This document shows positions 1-8,652 of a DNA stretch of 64,000 bases, in pieces. Position numbers and translations under genes: made by a program. Under the pieces are notes generated by a model. The model worked only from the letters and a program-made list of their open reading frames with translations, was not told where the DNA came from and searched no databases. Numbering within the stretch: the stretch's first letter is position 1; each line of letters begins with the position of its first letter. This stretch comes from Halorussus caseinilyticus (lineage in GTDB: Archaea; Halobacteriota; Halobacteria; Halobacteriales; Haladaptataceae): contig NZ_CP119809.1 in the NCBI RefSeq assembly GCF_029338395.1, positions 496,001-560,000 on the forward strand. The letters run 5' to 3'.

Positions 1-63
1 GAACAGGAGCGTCGAGTCGTCGGGAACCTCGCTCACGTCGGCGATGCGACTGTCCTCGTCCAT
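1..63 (-). CDS. N-terminus of a probable Rieske 2Fe-2S protein (cut by window edge)
   Basis: Only the first 21 codons are visible, starting at the ATG whose complement is at 61-63. The peptide begins MDEDSRIADVSEVPDDSTLL, which resembles the N-terminal strand of small haloarchaeal Rieske-type ferredoxins (a short acidic start, then R-I-A-D-hydrophobic-x-E-V-P). The iron-sulfur ligands would lie outside the window, so the family call is an inference from this short stretch. It runs in the same direction as the CinA-type gene that follows it in this view, separated by about 110 bases. Confidence 0.45.
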   Translation of the reverse strand, partial: MDEDSRIADVSEVPDDSTLLF

Positions 64-174
64 CTACCCGGTTCTATCCGACCCGCGCTTTTCAGTGTTC
101 CCATCGCGTCTCCCCGGCGGGCAGGCACGTCGCTGGCGCGGGCGCGCCTCCGGCCCCCAGCGGTCGGCGTCCGC

Positions 175-684
175 TCACCGGTCGGTCTCGACTTCGGCCA
201 GCAGGTCCCGCAACGCTCGGCGGGCGATTCGGGCCTTGATTTCCCGGCGCGTGCCGTCGAACTCGTAGCGCGAGACCGTCGCGTACGACGCTTGGGTCCC
301 CCAGTCGCCCGCGTAGGCGACCCCGACGAAGACGGTGCCGACTGGTTTCTCGTCGCTCCCGCCGGTGGGTCCCGCGATGCCCGTCGTGGCGACGCCCCAC
401 GTCGTCCCCGCGGCGTCCCGGACGCCGCGGGCCATCCGGCGCGCGACGGGTTCGCTAACCGCGCCTCGGTCGTCCAGCACCTCGCGGGCGACGCCGAGTT
501 CCTGCAGTTTGGCGTCGTAGGAGTAGGTGACGAACCCCCGGTCGAAGTATTCGCTGGACCCCGGCACGTCGGTCAGCATCGACCCGACGAGTCCGCCGGT
601 GCAGGACTCGGCGACGGCAACGGTGTGGTCGGCGTCTCGCAGGGCGTCTCCGATTCGCTCCTCGACTGGCGAGTCGTCGGTCAT
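175..684 (-). CDS. CinA C-terminal domain protein (nicotinamide-nucleotide amidase)
   Basis: A 169-residue stand-alone CinA C-terminal domain. The family deamidates nicotinamide mononucleotide in pyridine-nucleotide salvage. Visible hallmarks are [10 protein letters not shown] near residue 24 (catalytic Ser), the central VTYSYDAK stretch, and [20 protein letters not shown] near residue 115. Length equals that of the single-domain bacterial and archaeal forms; the N-terminal MoaB-like domain of full CinA is absent. The frame stays open upstream to 939, but the ATG at 684 is chosen because homology begins about ten residues later and the upstream part translates hairpin-rich intergenic DNA. Well supported as a family; the substrate is inferred. 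Confidence 0.9.
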   Translation of the reverse strand: MTDDSPVEERIGDALRDADHTVAVAESCTGGLVGSMLTDVPGSSEYFDRGFVTYSYDAKLQELGVAREVLDDRGAVSEPVARRMARGVRDAAGTTWGVATTGIAGPTGGSDEKPVGTVFVGVAYAGDWGTQASYATVSRYEFDGTRREIKARIARRALRDLLAEVETDR

Positions 685-1070
685 GTCCGAGTCTGAGGGG
701 ACCGACTCGGATGAAGGTACGGGAGAGTCGCCGTGGCGAACGCCCCCGCTCGCGAGCGGCCGCTTTCTCTCGCCCGAAAGTCGGATTCGGAAAGTTCGAC
801 GAGGCTTAGAGAAATATAATCCGTATTCTAAGAAAGAAAATAATTGCTCTAGAGATTGTATACAATCGTCTCGCGGTTCGGGCCGTCCGCGCGGACGCGC
901 GGACGGCCCTCCGCGGACGACCGGACGGACGAGGCGCACACGCGGCCGGGCGTGGAACGCACGCGGCCGGGCGGGACACGCACGCGGACGGAGAAAGAAA
1001 AGTTCAGACGGAGAAGGGAAAACCTTGAGTCGTGGCCGGATAAGGAATCGGACATGACCGAGGACGAACC
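685..1070. other. Intergenic region with AT-rich palindrome and GC-rich repeats
   Basis: No gene is evident in these 386 bases between two divergent genes. Positions 800-870 are strongly AT-rich and contain a perfect 14-base palindrome GATTGTATACAATC at 854-867, which looks like a regulator-binding site. It is followed at once by a very GC-rich inverted repeat (880-909) and a short 21-base imperfect tandem repeat starting at 940, 961 and 982 (ACGCGGCCGGGCG core). A TATA-like GATAAG near 1040-1045 lies about 28 bases before the ATG at 1071, fitting a leaderless start for that gene. Confidence 0.6.
880..909. repeat. 12-bp inverted repeat (hairpin)
   Basis: GGGCCGTCCGCG at 880-891 pairs perfectly with CGCGGACGGCCC at 898-909 across a six-base loop. 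It directly follows the AT-rich palindrome at 854-867. It could be a transcription terminator-like or protein-binding structure, but archaeal termination rarely needs hairpins, so its role is unknown. Confidence 0.7.
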
Positions 1071-1553
1071 ATGAACAAGGAGGGCCACGTTCTGAACGCA
1101 GTGCTGTTGAGCATCGGGTTGGGTTTCGTGTTCCACCCCTCGGCGGACGTGCCGACGCTCCGGGCCATCGCCGAGATGTCGGTGCCGGTCGTACTCGGGG
1201 CGTTGTTCCCCGACGTTGACACCGCGTTCGGCAAGCACCGCAAGACGCTCCACAACCTGCCGGTGCTGGCGGTGTTCTACGCCTACCCCGTCTTCTTCGA
1301 CAACCTCCACTTCGTCTGGATTGGCGTGGCGACTCACTACGTCCTCGACATGTTGGGGAGCAAGCGCGGCATCGCGCTGTTCTACCCCTACACGCAGGAG
1401 TACAACCTGCCGGTCGGCGTCCCCGTCTCCAGCAAGTGGGCCACCGGCGTCACCGTCGCAATCTCGGCGCTTGAGGTCCTGCTGGTCGCCGCCGTCGTTC
1501 ACCTCGAACTGCCGGTTCAGGACCTCTCGACCACCGTGACGGGACTGGTTTAG
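1071..1553 (+). CDS. DUF457/YdjM-like membrane-bound metal-dependent hydrolase
   Basis: 160 residues with four or so hydrophobic segments. The pattern N-terminal [11 protein letters not shown], then [20 protein letters not shown] (metal-ligand-like Asp and His residues near 45-65) and [13 protein letters not shown] near residue 95 is that of the DUF457 (YdjM, LexA-regulated inner membrane) family, predicted to be membrane metal-dependent hydrolases. The reaction is unknown. A six-codon mini-ORF (MTEDEP, 1054-1074) ends with a TGA overlapping this ATG, so translation may be coupled. Its 3' end overlaps the tail of the convergent PHP gene by four bases. Confidence 0.85.
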   Translation: MNKEGHVLNAVLLSIGLGFVFHPSADVPTLRAIAEMSVPVVLGALFPDVDTAFGKHRKTLHNLPVLAVFYAYPVFFDNLHFVWIGVATHYVLDMLGSKRGIALFYPYTQEYNLPVGVPVSSKWATGVTVAISALEVLLVAAVVHLELPVQDLSTTVTGLV

Positions 1554-2386
1554 TAAACGCTCTCGAACCGGTCGTCGTAGGCGATGTGGTCGGGATGGGT
1601 GGGTTCCATCCCCGAGAGGAAGAGTCTGTCAATCTTCTCGTAGGAGTTCTCCCACCCGAGGTGGGCGAACTCCGCGGCACACCGCAGGTCGTGGTCCCAC
1701 CCCGACCTGCGGACGATTCGCCGGGGAACGCCTTCCCTCAGCGCCGCGACCAGTTCGTCCGCGGAGTCGAACGTCCGGTCGAACTCGGTCCACGCTTCGC
1801 CGACCGACCCGGCGAGGTGGGCGTACGACGAGGTGAACCCCGGCAGGTCGAACTCGTCGGCGAGTTCCCGCGCCCGCCGGTTGTGGTGGGACCAGTGCTT
1901 GGGGTTGTACACCTCCACGGCGTCGATTCGGTCTCGGTAGGCGGCGAGGTCCCCCGCCGAGACGCTGACGTTGAGAAATTCTGGATGGGGCGCGAGTATC
2001 GCGGCGTCCTGTCGGTCGAACTCGTCCATCGCGTCGTCGAGGGTGATGAAGTCGGGCACCGGGTCGTCAAGACCCAACGCGAGGAGGTGTCTGCGGTTGC
2101 GCCAGTCGCCGGTGAACACCTCGCGGCCGGGGACGACGAGCAAGTCGTCGTCCGAGAAGCGCGCCGCTCGCTCGCGCACGTCCGACAGTCGCGTGAAGTG
2201 GGGCGCGTAGACGAGGGCGTCGAGTCCGCGGGCCTTCGCTCTCGTCACTATCCGCTCGTCCAACACTTTCGCGTGGAAGTCCACGCGGAACGACTCGCCT
2301 GCGGTCACGTCTGTCTGTTCGTTGCCAGACGCCGCTGTTAACGATTCTGATTCGAGGGCTTCGGTTGCGGAATCGTAGCAAACCAT
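1550..2386 (-). CDS. PHP domain-containing phosphoesterase
   Basis: 278 residues. Metal-binding PHP features visible are VDFHAKV near residue 35, the central GREVFTGDWRNRRHLLALG segment, ILAPHPEF near residue 130 and TSSYAHLAGSVG near residue 190, matching haloarchaeal PHP-type metal-dependent phosphoesterases and PHP-associated proteins. The substrate is not deducible. The ATG at 2386 (MVCYDS) is preferred over one seven codons upstream because it leaves room for a promoter with the divergent acyl-CoA synthetase that begins only 26 bases away; both genes probably have leaderless or near-leaderless mRNAs. Confidence 0.85.
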   Translation of the reverse strand: MVCYDSATEALESESLTAASGNEQTDVTAGESFRVDFHAKVLDERIVTRAKARGLDALVYAPHFTRLSDVRERAARFSDDDLLVVPGREVFTGDWRNRRHLLALGLDDPVPDFITLDDAMDEFDRQDAAILAPHPEFLNVSVSAGDLAAYRDRIDAVEVYNPKHWSHHNRRARELADEFDLPGFTSSYAHLAGSVGEAWTEFDRTFDSADELVAALREGVPRRIVRRSGWDHDLRCAAEFAHLGWENSYEKIDRLFLSGMEPTHPDHIAYDDRFESVY

Positions 2387-2412
2387 AAGGTGTCGAAGGA
2401 AGGACAACGTGT

Positions 2413-4071
2413 ATGGGTGGAACTGACCCCACGCTCCGACCGTTTCTCTGGCGCGCGACCAAACTGTACCCGGACACCGAAATCGTCTCTCGGACCGGAC
2501 AGGGCATCGAGCGGTACGACTACGCCGAGTTCGAGGACCGCACCGGCCAGTTGGCGAACGCGCTCGACGCGGCCGGAATCGAGTCGGGCGACCGGGTGGC
2601 GACGTTCTGCTGGAACCACCACCGCCACTTCGAGACGTACTTCGGCGTGCCCAACTCGGGCGCGCAGTTGCACACCATCAACCCGCTTCTGCCCGACCAC
2701 CACGTCGAGTACATCGTGGAGAACGCCGCCGACCGACTCGTCTTCGTGGACCCCTCGCTGGTCGAGAAACTAGAGGGTCCGGCCGACTCCGAGTCGTTCG
2801 AGAGCGTCGAGCAGTTCGTCGTGATGGGCGAGTCGGTGCCCGACACGTCGCTCGAACCCGTCACCGACTACGAGTCGTTCGTCGGCGGCCGACCCACCGA
2901 CTACGACTGGCCGGACCTCTCGGGCGACACCAAAGCCGGGATGTGCTACACCTCGGGGACGACGGGCAAGCCGAAAGGCGTCGAGTACACCCAGCAGATG
3001 CTCTGGTCGCACACGATGGCGACCCTGACGCCCCAAGGTCTCGAATTCGACGAGTCGGACGTAATCATGCCGGTCGTGCCCATGTTCCACGTTAACGCGT
3101 GGGGGATGCCCTACTCGGCGACTGCGGCCGGGGCCAAGCACGTCTATCCCGGTCCCGCGCCGGAACCCGCGGACCTCGCCAAACTCATCGAAGAGGAGGG
3201 CGTCACGTTCACCGCGGGCGTCCCGACGGTTTGGCTCGGTCTCCTCGAATATTTGGACGAGAACGACGCCGACCTCTCGTCGCTCGAAACCATCGTCATC
3301 GGCGGGAGCGCCGCGCCCGAGGCGGTCATCCGGCGATTCGACGAGGAGTACGACGTGGACGTGCTTCACGCGTGGGGCATGACCGAGACCGCACCCATCG
3401 GCACCGTCTCGCACCTCAAACACGAGATGGAGGACTGGGACGCCGACCGGCGCTACGAGAAGCGGGGCAAGCAGGGACTGGTCGTCCCCGGACTGGAGTT
3501 CAAGGTCGTGGACGACGACGGGAACGAGGTCCCGTGGAACGGCGAGGACTTCGGCGAGATGTACATCAAAGGACCGTGGGTGACTCAAACCTACTTCGAG
3601 CGCCCCGAGGCCAACGAGACCGACTTCGAGGACGGATGGCTCAAGACCGGCGACGTGGTGACAGTCGATACCGACGGCTACGTCAAAATCGTGGACCGCG
3701 CGAAGGACGTAATCAAGAGCGGCGGGGAGTGGATTTCCTCGCTCGAACTCGAAAACGCGCTGATGGCCCACGAACAGGTCTCGGAGGCGACGGTCATCGG
3801 TGTCCCCCACGAACGCTGGCAGGAGCGACCCGTCGCGTTCGTGGTCCCTGTCGAAGGGACCGACGAGGACGCCCTGCGCGAGACCATCATGGCCGACATC
3901 CGCGAGGAGTACCCGCGGTGGTGGGCACCCGACGAACTCGTCTTCATCGACGAGGTGCCAAAGACCGCGACCGGGAAGTTCGACAAGAAGGTCCTGCGCG
4001 AGGAGTACAGCGACGAATCGCTGGTCGAAGGGTCGGTTCCGGACGAGGCCGCCCCCGAAGAAGACGAGTGA
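2413..4071 (+). CDS. Long-chain acyl-CoA synthetase (AMP-forming)
   Basis: 552 residues of the acyl-adenylate-forming superfamily. The P-loop-like signature YTSGTTGKPKGVEY is near residue 178, HAWGMTETAP near 318 (ATP/AMP binding), GWLKTGDVV near 412, and the catalytic lysine motif KTATGKFDKK near 522. It would convert a medium- or long-chain fatty acid plus CoA and ATP to acyl-CoA in the cytosol. It sits divergently from the PHP gene and 370 bases upstream of an acyl-CoA dehydrogenase in the same direction, consistent with beta-oxidation. Chain-length preference cannot be read from sequence. Confidence 0.92.
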   Translation: MGGTDPTLRPFLWRATKLYPDTEIVSRTGQGIERYDYAEFEDRTGQLANALDAAGIESGDRVATFCWNHHRHFETYFGVPNSGAQLHTINPLLPDHHVEYIVENAADRLVFVDPSLVEKLEGPADSESFESVEQFVVMGESVPDTSLEPVTDYESFVGGRPTDYDWPDLSGDTKAGMCYTSGTTGKPKGVEYTQQMLWSHTMATLTPQGLEFDESDVIMPVVPMFHVNAWGMPYSATAAGAKHVYPGPAPEPADLAKLIEEEGVTFTAGVPTVWLGLLEYLDENDADLSSLETIVIGGSAAPEAVIRRFDEEYDVDVLHAWGMTETAPIGTVSHLKHEMEDWDADRRYEKRGKQGLVVPGLEFKVVDDDGNEVPWNGEDFGEMYIKGPWVTQTYFERPEANETDFEDGWLKTGDVVTVDTDGYVKIVDRAKDVIKSGGEWISSLELENALMAHEQVSEATVIGVPHERWQERPVAFVVPVEGTDEDALRETIMADIREEYPRWWAPDELVFIDEVPKTATGKFDKKVLREEYSDESLVEGSVPDEAAPEEDE

Positions 4072-4130
4072 GAAAGTACGTCTGAAGACGCCTCAGACTG
4101 CCTATTTCGACTGACCTCGGCAACCATCTC

Positions 4131-4333
4131 GGCGCGTGCTGGTCCGACGCTCTGTGCGTCGGACCAACCGCGCGAGGGACGAGGACCGGAGGGAGCGAAG
4201 CGACCGAGGACCGCAGGAGGTTGGGGAGGTGTGAGGTCCGCGGTTGCGATGCGGTTGCGATGCGGTTGCGATGCGGTTGCGATGCTGTGCGGCCGCGGTG
4301 ACTCCGTTGCTCAAGCCTGAAGCTAGCGTCTCG
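4131..4333 (+). repeat. Element A, copy 1 (dispersed intergenic structured repeat)
   Basis: One of three copies in the window (others 9821-10024 reversed, 30651-30812). Order of parts: a GCGCG arm, a copy-specific perfect hairpin (GGTCCGACGC at 4141-4150 with GCGTCGGACC at 4156-4165), CCGCGCGAGG, a second variable hairpin zone, a conserved core GGTTGGGGAGG at 4219-4229, GGTCCGCGGTTGCG, then TCAAGCCTGAAGCTAGCG at 4311-4328. The same blocks recur in the other copies while the hairpin arms differ in sequence. It fills most of the 369-base gap between the acyl-CoA synthetase and the acyl-CoA dehydrogenase. Function unknown. Confidence 0.75.
4240..4283 (+). repeat. Four tandem copies of an 11-bp unit inside element A1
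   Basis: GCGGTTGCGAT is repeated exactly four times (4240, 4251, 4262, 4273). The other two copies of element A have only one or two partial units here, so this is a local expansion, probably by replication slippage. Confidence 0.9.
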
Positions 4334-4440
4334 CTGTTTTCCGGTCTCGTTTCTTCTCGACTTGCGACCTCCAGCTCGAATTCTGTCTGCGTCTACCGAC
4401 CAGCCCCGAAGTATATCCTCACGCAGTCCTTGCATTCCAT

Positions 4441-5595
4441 ATGGAACTGCTCGCCGACGACATCGTTCCGGAGTACGCCCGCGAAGTCAAACACGAGGCC
4501 CGCGAGTTCGCCGAGGAGTACATCGCGCCCAACGCCGAGGAGCGATTCCGAGAAGCCGAGTATCCCCACGACATCCTCGAAGCGGGCCAAGACGCCGGAC
4601 TCGTCGCCCAAGACATCGGCGAGGAGTTGGGCGGTCGCGGCCTCGACGTGGTGCAGATGCTCGCCGTCGCCGAGGAGTGGTTTCGCGCGGACGCCGGTAT
4701 CGCGCTGTCGCTCCAACTCGCCAGTTTCGGCGCGGAGATAGTCGAGAAGTACGGCACCGACGAGCAGAAGGAGGAGTTCCTCCGTCCGGTCGCGGAGGGC
4801 GACCAAATCACCGGTCTCGCCGTCTCGGAACCCGACACCGGGAGCGACCTCTCGGGGATGCAGACCACGGCAGAGCGGGACGACGAGACCGACGAGTGGG
4901 TGCTGAACGGCGAGAAGTACTGGATAGGCAACGGCGTCGAGGGCGACTGGCTGACCGTCTACGCCAGAACCGGCGACGACGAGGACAACCGCTACGGCAA
5001 CCACTCGCTGTTCGTCGTCCCCACCGACGCCGAGGGGTACGAGGCCGAACACATCCCCGAGAAGATGGGGATGCGCGCGAGCAAGCAGGCCCACATCGTC
5101 TTCGACGACTGCCGGATTCCGGCGGAGAATCTGGTCGGGAGCGAGGGCGCGGGGTTCATGCTACTGGCGGAGTTTTTCAACCACGGCCGGGTGGTCGTGG
5201 CGGGCCACGGTCTCGGACTCGCCGCCGCCGCGTTCGAGGAAGCGTGGGAGTTCGTCCACGGCCGCGAGGAGTTCGGCCGCACCATCGCGGACTTTCAGGC
5301 GGTCCAACACGGTCTGGCCGACATGCGCACGGAGTTCGAGTCGTCCCGCGCGCTGACGTATCGCGCGGCCGAGAAGGTCCGCGACGGCGACAATCCCGGT
5401 CTCTGGGCGGCGATGGCCAAGACGAAGGCCACCGAAACCGCGACCGACTGCGCAGAGCAGGGGATGCAGTTCCACGGCGGGCGCTCGATTCTGACCGACC
5501 GCCGCATCGCGCGGGTGTACCGCGACGTGCGCATCCCGGTCGTCTACGAGGGCGCGAACGAGATACAACGAAATCTAGTGTATAGACAATCGTAG
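4441..5595 (+). CDS. Acyl-CoA dehydrogenase
   Basis: 384 residues, the usual length of FAD-dependent acyl-CoA dehydrogenases that introduce the trans-2 double bond in beta-oxidation and pass electrons to electron-transfer flavoprotein. Visible are GLAVSEPDTGSDLSG near residue 124 (FAD/substrate binding) and YEGANEIQRN near 370, where the catalytic glutamate lies. A TATA box GTATATCC at 4411-4418 sits about 27 bases before the ATG, indicating a leaderless transcript separate from the upstream synthetase. Substrate chain length is not deducible. Confidence 0.93.
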   Translation: MELLADDIVPEYAREVKHEAREFAEEYIAPNAEERFREAEYPHDILEAGQDAGLVAQDIGEELGGRGLDVVQMLAVAEEWFRADAGIALSLQLASFGAEIVEKYGTDEQKEEFLRPVAEGDQITGLAVSEPDTGSDLSGMQTTAERDDETDEWVLNGEKYWIGNGVEGDWLTVYARTGDDEDNRYGNHSLFVVPTDAEGYEAEHIPEKMGMRASKQAHIVFDDCRIPAENLVGSEGAGFMLLAEFFNHGRVVVAGHGLGLAAAAFEEAWEFVHGREEFGRTIADFQAVQHGLADMRTEFESSRALTYRAAEKVRDGDNPGLWAAMAKTKATETATDCAEQGMQFHGGRSILTDRRIARVYRDVRIPVVYEGANEIQRNLVYRQS

Positions 5596-5711
5596 ATGCG
5601 TCTTTAGAATAGCTTTCTCATTCCTAGAGCGTTGACTTCGTTTCCCTACCGGCGGCGTGGGACCGTCGGGGCGACGGACCTCCGGAGTGCGCTCGGCCGA
5701 CCAACCGCCGT

Positions 5712-5781
5712 GGGTGAAAGGCCCGACCGCTCGCAGTCGCGGCGCGACTGCGAGCGGTCACGCGACCGGGCGGGAGCTTTC
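5712..5781 (+). repeat. Element B, reduced copy (B4)
   Basis: Carries only the outer parts of element B: a left edge GGGTGAAAGG and a right edge GGGCGGGAGCTTTC, matching the full copies at 51435, 60199 and 61242. Between them is a different, perfect 16-bp hairpin (GACCGCTCGCAGTCGC at about 5724-5739 with its complement at 5743-5758). The flanking AACCGCCG just before it also matches the other copies. It occupies the middle of the 299-base gap after the acyl-CoA dehydrogenase; I see no gene in that gap. Confidence 0.55.
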
Positions 5782-5894
5782 TGCACCGTCGCCCTCACGA
5801 TACCCGCGGACTTCCCCGCGTTCCCGGCGATAGGAAACGCACGGCTACGCCGTCGAAATCGAAAAGAAGCGGCCGGGAATCGACTCGCGTCGAT

Positions 5895-6758
5895 TCAGTA
5901 GAACTCGCGCACGAGGTCCATCGCGTCCTCGGGCGCGCCGTCCGGAATGTCGGCCATGTTCGAGTCGAGACCGTGGAGTTCCGAGTAGGGAACGCTCTCC
6001 TCGTTCTGGTAGAGGACGCCCTGATACTCCTTGTCGGCGTCGAGAATCTTCGTCTTCGCCGCGTCTCGGTCGGTCGGGTCGTGGTCCTCCTCGGCGAGGT
6101 CCACGATGGAGTCGCGGAAGTAGTCGTAGGTGTCCACGTCGTTGAACGTCACGCACGGACTGAAGACGTTCACGAAGCCGAAGCCGTCGTGTTCGATGGC
6201 CTTCTGGACGATTTCGGTGTGGCGCTGGGCGTCCGTCGAGAACGACTGGGCGATGAAGCTACCGCCCGCCGAGAGCGCCAGCGCGAGGGGGTTGACCGGC
6301 GGTTGCTTCGGTCCCTCGGGCGTGGTCGAAGTCTCGAAGTCCTCGCGCGAGGTCGGCGAGGCCTGCCCCTTGGTCAGGCCGTAGATGCGGTTGTCCATGA
6401 CGACGTAGGTCATGTCCACGTTCCGGCGGACCGCGTGGATGAAGTGACCCGCGCCGATGGAGTAACCGTCGCCGTCGCCGCCCGCGACCATCACTTCGAG
6501 GTCGGGGTTGGCGAGCTTGACGCCCGTCCCCACGGGGAGCGCGCGGCCGTGGACGCCGTGAAGCGCGTAGCTGTGCATGTAGGTGCCGATTTTGCCGGAA
6601 CAGCCGATGCCCGCCACGACGAAGGTGTTGTCGGGGTCGTTGCCCGTGTTCGCCAGCGCCTTCATCATGCCGTTCATCGTGCCGAAGTCGCCGCATCCGG
6701 GGCACCACGTCGGCTGTTTGTCGGACTTGAAGTCCGTGAATCGAATGTCAGAACTCAT
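5895..6758 (-). CDS. korB: 2-oxoacid:ferredoxin oxidoreductase, beta subunit (2-oxoglutarate type)
   Basis: 287 residues. Binds thiamine diphosphate and, with KorA, oxidatively decarboxylates a 2-oxoacid to the acyl-CoA while reducing ferredoxin. The CPGCG motif is at residues 19-23 and the thiamine-diphosphate/Mg motif GGDGDGYSIGAGH near residue 97. Length (about 287) matches haloarchaeal KorB rather than the longer PorB (about 312), so 2-oxoglutarate is the likely substrate, in the TCA cycle. The start codon overlaps the korA stop by four bases, so the two are translationally coupled. Confidence 0.92.
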   Translation of the reverse strand: MSSDIRFTDFKSDKQPTWCPGCGDFGTMNGMMKALANTGNDPDNTFVVAGIGCSGKIGTYMHSYALHGVHGRALPVGTGVKLANPDLEVMVAGGDGDGYSIGAGHFIHAVRRNVDMTYVVMDNRIYGLTKGQASPTSREDFETSTTPEGPKQPPVNPLALALSAGGSFIAQSFSTDAQRHTEIVQKAIEHDGFGFVNVFSPCVTFNDVDTYDYFRDSIVDLAEEDHDPTDRDAAKTKILDADKEYQGVLYQNEESVPYSELHGLDSNMADIPDGAPEDAMDLVREFY

Positions 6759-8515
6759 GCTGTGACCTCCTCTGCTTGGAGACTCTCTTTGATTTCCTCT
6801 GCCAGTTCGTCGGCCTTGAAGCGAACGCCGTTGTACTTGTTCACGCGCTTGACGCGGGTGAGGGCGTCGTGTTCAAGGATGTCGGCGAACTGTCCGTTCG
6901 CGTTACACTCGACGACGACTACCTCGTCGGCGGCCTCGATGTCGTCGCTGAGGTCGGGTCGCGGGAAGATGTACGGCACGGAGATGAACCGGACGCTCAC
7001 GTCGTCTTCTTCGAGGAAGTCGAGGGCTTCGCGCATCGCGCCCTCGTTGGACCCCCACGAGATGACGAGGTTGTCCGACTCTTCGTCGCCGAACTCCCGC
7101 GGCGACCAGTCTTCTTCCTCCTGTGCCGTCTGGACCTTCCGGTTTCGCTTGTCCACCTGCTCGATGCGAACGTCGGTGTCCTCGGTCCGACGACCCAGCG
7201 AGTTGTGTTCGAGACCCGTGGACATGTGCGCGCCGTCGGTCGTGCCGGGGAGCGCCCGCGGACTGATACCGTCGGCCGTCGGGAAGTGGGGCTGGAACCG
7301 GCCCTTCTCGTCGGTCCACGCTTCCACTTCGTCCTCGTCCACGACCTTGCCGCGGTCGATTTCCACGGCGTCCATGTCGAACACTTCGGGTTCGAAGGTC
7401 TGCTCGGTGACGGCCATCGAGAGGTCCGCCAGCAGGAAGACGGGCGTCTGGTACTTCTCGGCGAGGTTGAACGCCTCGACGGTCTTCTGGAAACACTCGG
7501 CGACGTTGGTCGGCGCGAGGACGAACCGCGGAATCTCGCCGTGGCCGCCGTAGAGGGTCATGTTCAGGTCGCCCTGCTCCTGTTTGGTCGGCATCCCGGT
7601 CGAGGGACCCGAGCGCATCACGTCGGCGATGACCAGCGGCGTCTCGCTGGTGGCGACGAGACCGAACGTCTCGGTCATCAGGTCGATGCCCGGCCCGGAG
7701 GTAGCGGTCATCGAACGCGCTCCGGCGCGCGCGGCACCCAGCGCCATGTTGATTGCCGAGAGTTCGTCCTCGGCCTGCACGACTTCGCCGCCGTACTGCT
7801 CGATGCGTCCCGTCAGATACTCCATCACGTCGGTCGCCGGGGTGATGGGGTATCCGGCGTAGAAGCGACATCCGGCCGCGATTGCGCCCATGCCGATGGC
7901 TTCGTCGCCGTTCAGGAGAACGTAGTCGTTGTCGGTGGTGTCGATGTCGTAGTCGAACTCGTGGTCGAACTCCTCGGCCACGAACTCCTGCCCTTTCCGG
8001 GCGGCCTCCTTGTTGTTGTCAACGATGGACTCGCCCTTGGTCCCGAACTTCTTCTCCAGCGCGGAGTCGAGGTTCTCGATGGGGAAGTTCGTCACTTCGC
8101 AGGCCGCGCCGAGCGCGACGATGTTCTGCATGATGGCTCCGCCCGCCTCCTCCGCGAGACGCTGGAGGGGGACCGACAGACCAATCATGCCCTCGGGAAC
8201 GTCCACGTCCTGCATCTCGGTGCGCTCGCCGTCGTAGATGATGACGCTCCCTTCGTGGAGTTCGTCGAGGTTCTCCTCGATGGTTCGCTCGGTCAGCGCC
8301 ACGAGGATGTCGAGTCGGTCCACGACGCTCTCGACCTTGTCGGTCGAGCTTCGAATCTTGTACGCAGTGTAGCCGCCGCGGATTCGGGACGCGAAGTCCT
8401 TTGAAGTGAATACGTGTCGTCCTGCACGGGAAAGTGCTTGCGCGAAGATTTTCCCGGTGGAGTCGATGCCATCGCCAGCCTCGCCGCCGATGGCCCAGTT
8501 GAGGTCGTCTGGCAT
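6755..8515 (-). CDS. korA: 2-oxoacid:ferredoxin oxidoreductase, alpha subunit (fused gamma-alpha)
   Basis: 586 residues, combining an N-terminal gamma domain (residues 1 to about 185, with AIGGEAGDGIDSTGK and SRIRGGYTAYK) and a C-terminal alpha domain (from about 200, with FYAGYPITPATDVMEY and TATSGPGIDLMTET). This two-subunit archaeal layout is typical of halophiles, which use ferredoxin-linked 2-oxoacid oxidation instead of the pyruvate/2-oxoglutarate dehydrogenase complexes for this step. First gene of a korA-korB operon; its promoter is in the 137-base divergent gap shared with the flavin reductase gene. Length matches KorA rather than PorA (about 630). Confidence 0.93.
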   Translation of the reverse strand: MPDDLNWAIGGEAGDGIDSTGKIFAQALSRAGRHVFTSKDFASRIRGGYTAYKIRSSTDKVESVVDRLDILVALTERTIEENLDELHEGSVIIYDGERTEMQDVDVPEGMIGLSVPLQRLAEEAGGAIMQNIVALGAACEVTNFPIENLDSALEKKFGTKGESIVDNNKEAARKGQEFVAEEFDHEFDYDIDTTDNDYVLLNGDEAIGMGAIAAGCRFYAGYPITPATDVMEYLTGRIEQYGGEVVQAEDELSAINMALGAARAGARSMTATSGPGIDLMTETFGLVATSETPLVIADVMRSGPSTGMPTKQEQGDLNMTLYGGHGEIPRFVLAPTNVAECFQKTVEAFNLAEKYQTPVFLLADLSMAVTEQTFEPEVFDMDAVEIDRGKVVDEDEVEAWTDEKGRFQPHFPTADGISPRALPGTTDGAHMSTGLEHNSLGRRTEDTDVRIEQVDKRNRKVQTAQEEEDWSPREFGDEESDNLVISWGSNEGAMREALDFLEEDDVSVRFISVPYIFPRPDLSDDIEAADEVVVVECNANGQFADILEHDALTRVKRVNKYNGVRFKADELAEEIKESLQAEEVTA

Positions 8516-8652
8516 TCCTAACTAGCCGGTAACCCACGCCAAATCAAAAGCCTTCTGAAGCGACCCTGTGACGTGGAGAACCGCGGTAATATTTGTCACG
8601 TTCTCCCCGGCCAGTCGCAGATTCTTTAGTCGCGCCCCGGCAAGTCACGGCT

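Noticed and set aside
6776-8404. 542-codon open frame antisense to korA
   Set aside because: Long antisense frames are a by-product of GC-ending codons; the product has no domain and the opposite strand encodes a clear KorA.
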